Of a stretch of 64,000 nucleotides of DNA, positions 61,965-64,000 are shown one piece after another. A program made the translations under genes and the position numbers. Below the pieces are notes generated by a model, which had not been told where the DNA came from, ran no database searches, and was given only the letters and a program-made list of their open reading frames with translations. Source of the DNA: Hydractinia symbiolongicarpus (lineage: Eukaryota > Cnidaria > Hydrozoa > Anthoathecata > Hydractiniidae); NCBI RefSeq assembly GCF_029227915.1, contig NC_079885.1:13839001-13903000 (forward strand), given 5' to 3'. Position 1 is the stretch's first letter, and every line of letters begins with the position of its first letter.

Positions 61965-64000
61965 GGCGCCATGGCTATAGAACACTGTCAACTACGTGCA
62001 CAGCCCTCTAAAGTCAGTAATATGGCCTTTTGCGGCCTAATAAAGCCTTTACACGAAAATACCGTGATTCCACCACCCTCCGCGGGATACCATTGGTCTA
62101 GTCCTTCCAGTCCCAATGGACTACAACGTCCCAAGTCGTTTTCTTTGGCACCTTGGCGTTAGAAGACCGGCAACTACGCGCACAGTCCTCTAAATGCTGT
62201 AACATGGCCTTTTACAGACTAATAAAGGTCTTACACGCAAATCACGTTCTTCCACGCCCCAAGCAAGGTTACCAATGGTCTAGTGTTCCCAGTCTTAATG
62301 GAATATGACGTCTCAAGTCCTTTTCCTTGGCGCTTTAGCGTTAAAACACTTTTTACTACGTGCACAGACCTCTAAATGCTGTAATATTGCCTTTTGCAGC
62401 CAAATAAAGGCTTAACACGTAAATAACGTGGTTCCACCACCCTTCGCGGGATACCATTAGTCTAGTCCTTCCAGTCTCAATAGACTATGACGTCCCAAGT
62501 CCTTTTCCTTGGCGCCATGGCTTTAGAAAACTTTTAACTCCGTGCACAGCCCTCTAAATGCTGTAACATGGCCTTTTGCAGACTAATAAAGGCTTTAAAC
62601 GTAAATACTGTCGTTCCAACTGCCTGCGCAGGTTACCATAGGAGTAGTCCTTCCAGTCTCAATGGACTATGACGTCCCAAGTCCTTTTCCTTGGCGCCAT
62701 GGCTATAGAACACTGTTAACTACGTGCACAGCCCTCTAAAGGCTGTAATATGGCCATTTGCAGCCTAATAAAGGTGTTATACGTAAATACTGTCGTTCCA
62801 ACTGCCTGTGCAGGTTACCATAGGAGTAGTCCTTCCAGTCTCAATGGACTATGACGTCCCAAGTCCTTTTCCTTGGCGCCATGGCTATAGAACACTGTTA
62901 ACTACGCGCACAGTCCTCTAAATGCTGTAACATGGCCTTTTACAGACTAATAAAGGTCTTACACGCAAATCACGTTCTTCCACGCCCCAAGCAAGGTTAC
63001 CAATGGTCTAGTGTTCCCAGTCTTAATGGAATATGACGTCTCAAGTCCTTTTCCTTGGCGCTTTAGCGTTAAAACACTTTTTACTACGTGCACAGACCTC
63101 TAAATGCTGTAATATTGCCTTTTGCAGCCAAATAAAGGCTTAACACGTAAATAACGTGGTTCCACCACCCTTTGCGGGATACCATTAGTCTAGTCCTTCC
63201 AGTCTCAATAGACTGACGTCCCAAGTCCTTTTCCTTGGCGCCATGGCTTTAGAACACTTTTAACTCCGTGCACAGCCCTCTAAATGCTGTAACATGGCCT
63301 TTTGCAGACTAATAAAGGCTTTAAACGTAAATACTGTCGTTCCAAATGCCTGCGCAGGTTACCATAGGAGTAGTCCTTCCAGTCTCAATGGACTATGACG
63401 TCCCAAGTCCTTTTCCTTGGCGCCATGGCTATAGAACACTGTTAACTACGTGCACAGCCCTCTAAAGGCAGTAATATGGCCATTTGCAGCCTAATAAAGC
63501 TGTTATACGTAAATCACGTTCTTCCACGTCCCCAGCAAGGCTACCAATGGTCTAGTGTTCCCAGTCTTAATGGAATAAGACGTCCAAAGTCCTTTTCTTT
63601 GACGCCATGGCTATAGAACACTGTCAACTACGCGCACAGTTCTTTAAATGCTGTAATATTGCCTTTTGTAGCCAAATAAAGGCTTTACACGGAAAAAACG
63701 TGGTTCCACCACCCTTCTCGGGATACCATTAGTCTAGTCCTTCCAGTCCCAAGTCCTTTTCCTTGGCGCCATGGCTATAGAACACTGTTAACTACGTGCA
63801 CAGCCCTCTAAAGGCAGTAATATGGCCATTTGGAGCCTAATAAAGGCTTTACACGGAAAAAACGTGGTTCCACCACCCTTCGCGGGATACCATTAGTCTA
63901 GTCCTTCCAGTCCCAAGTCCTTTTCCTTGGCGCCATGGCTATAGAACAATGTTAACTACGTGCACAGCCCTCTAAAGGCAGTAATATGGCCATTTGGAGC
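61965..64000. repeat. Copy 3 of the long duplication, cut by the window end
   Basis: Matches copy 1 from about 51038 at an offset of 10,927 bp and copy 2 from 58403 at 3,568 bp. It keeps the four-monomer segment that copy 2 lacks. Near the end it follows the 164-bp monomer series (CATTTGGAGC at the last bases) and continues beyond the window. Confidence 0.85.

Larger units (their letters stand above)
1..64000. repeat. 182-bp satellite array, head-to-tail, whole window
   Basis: The same unit of about 182 bp repeats through the whole window in one orientation, broken only by an insertion at 38763-39506. The period follows from successive landmarks: the ATGACGTCC-type landmark falls at 55338-frame spacings of exactly 182 bp, and other recurrences are 364, 546, 1092, 1456, 2548 and 2912 bp, all multiples of 182. 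Shared landmarks in order are GACGTC, CTTTTCCTTGGCGCCATGG, TAGAACACTGTTAACTACG, GTGCACAGCCCTCTAAA, TTTGCAGCCTAATAAAGG, ACACGTAAATCACG, a CCAGC/CAAGGCTACCA stretch and CAGTCTCAATGGACTA. Several monomer subfamilies differ mainly in the middle and the second half. No gene fits: 182 is not a multiple of three, so frames shift every monomer and are closed by stops. Monomer length and HOR structure resemble centromeric or pericentromeric satellites, but location is inference. Confidence 0.98.

Noticed and set aside
1-64000. CRISPR-like array, because of regular repeats.
   Set aside because: There are no short repeats separated by unique spacers; the entire 182-bp unit repeats, and no cas genes are present.
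1-64000. CENP-B-box-like centromere motif in the monomer.
   Set aside because: I looked for the TTCG....CGGGA core arrangement and did not find a convincing match. Centromere identity cannot be claimed from sequence alone.

Overview
The window is almost wholly one satellite-DNA array. A monomer of about 182 bp repeats head-to-tail from base 1 to base 64,000, always in the same orientation, giving about 348 monomers once the one insertion is subtracted. I find no protein-coding gene, rRNA, tRNA or CRISPR array. Short open frames of 60-102 codons recur at spacings that are multiples of 182 bp (or 182 adjusted for known indels). They run across monomer boundaries and share no conserved reading frame, so I read them as by-products of the repeat. 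A near-nucleosomal monomer, nested higher-order repeats (HORs) and a TTAA-flanked DNA transposon relic point to a eukaryotic nuclear genome, probably animal. The species and the chromosomal site (centromere, pericentromere or other heterochromatin) cannot be told from this sequence.

The array is layered. Bases 1-8525 carry two copies of a 4,812-bp register, which itself contains a 1,347-bp sub-repeat. Bases 8526-14027 are related to their left neighbour at a 21-monomer offset. Bases 14028-26559 are a very recent-looking tandem duplication of a 6,266-bp block. From about 26.5 kb the monomer variants change, and 26.5-34.8 kb is built largely on a six-monomer (1,092-bp) HOR. Bases 34.8-45.3 kb have 8- to 22-monomer registers, including a 2,912-bp (16-monomer) duplication. 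From 45.3 kb a new hybrid monomer appears, followed by a 2,364-bp tandem repeat and then three long copies: 48405-54765, 55764-61398 and 61965 to the window end. These contain shortened 164-bp and 153-bp monomers and a 510-bp compound unit.

The only non-satellite DNA is a 744-bp element at 38763-39506. It has 17-bp perfect terminal inverted repeats beginning CCCTATTCGG, GC-rich subterminal palindromes and flanking TTAA duplications, which is the layout of a non-autonomous piggyBac-type element (MITE). It sits in one copy of the 2,912-bp duplication. The other copy keeps the intact empty site, and the offset grows by exactly 748 bp (744 + 4) across the insertion, so the event can be read base by base.

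The interest of the window lies in satellite evolution: microhomology-associated junctions that create new monomer lengths, segmental duplications of 2.4-7.4 kb, domain boundaries, and dense ACGT palindromes within the monomer. I saw no evidence of a new gene system.
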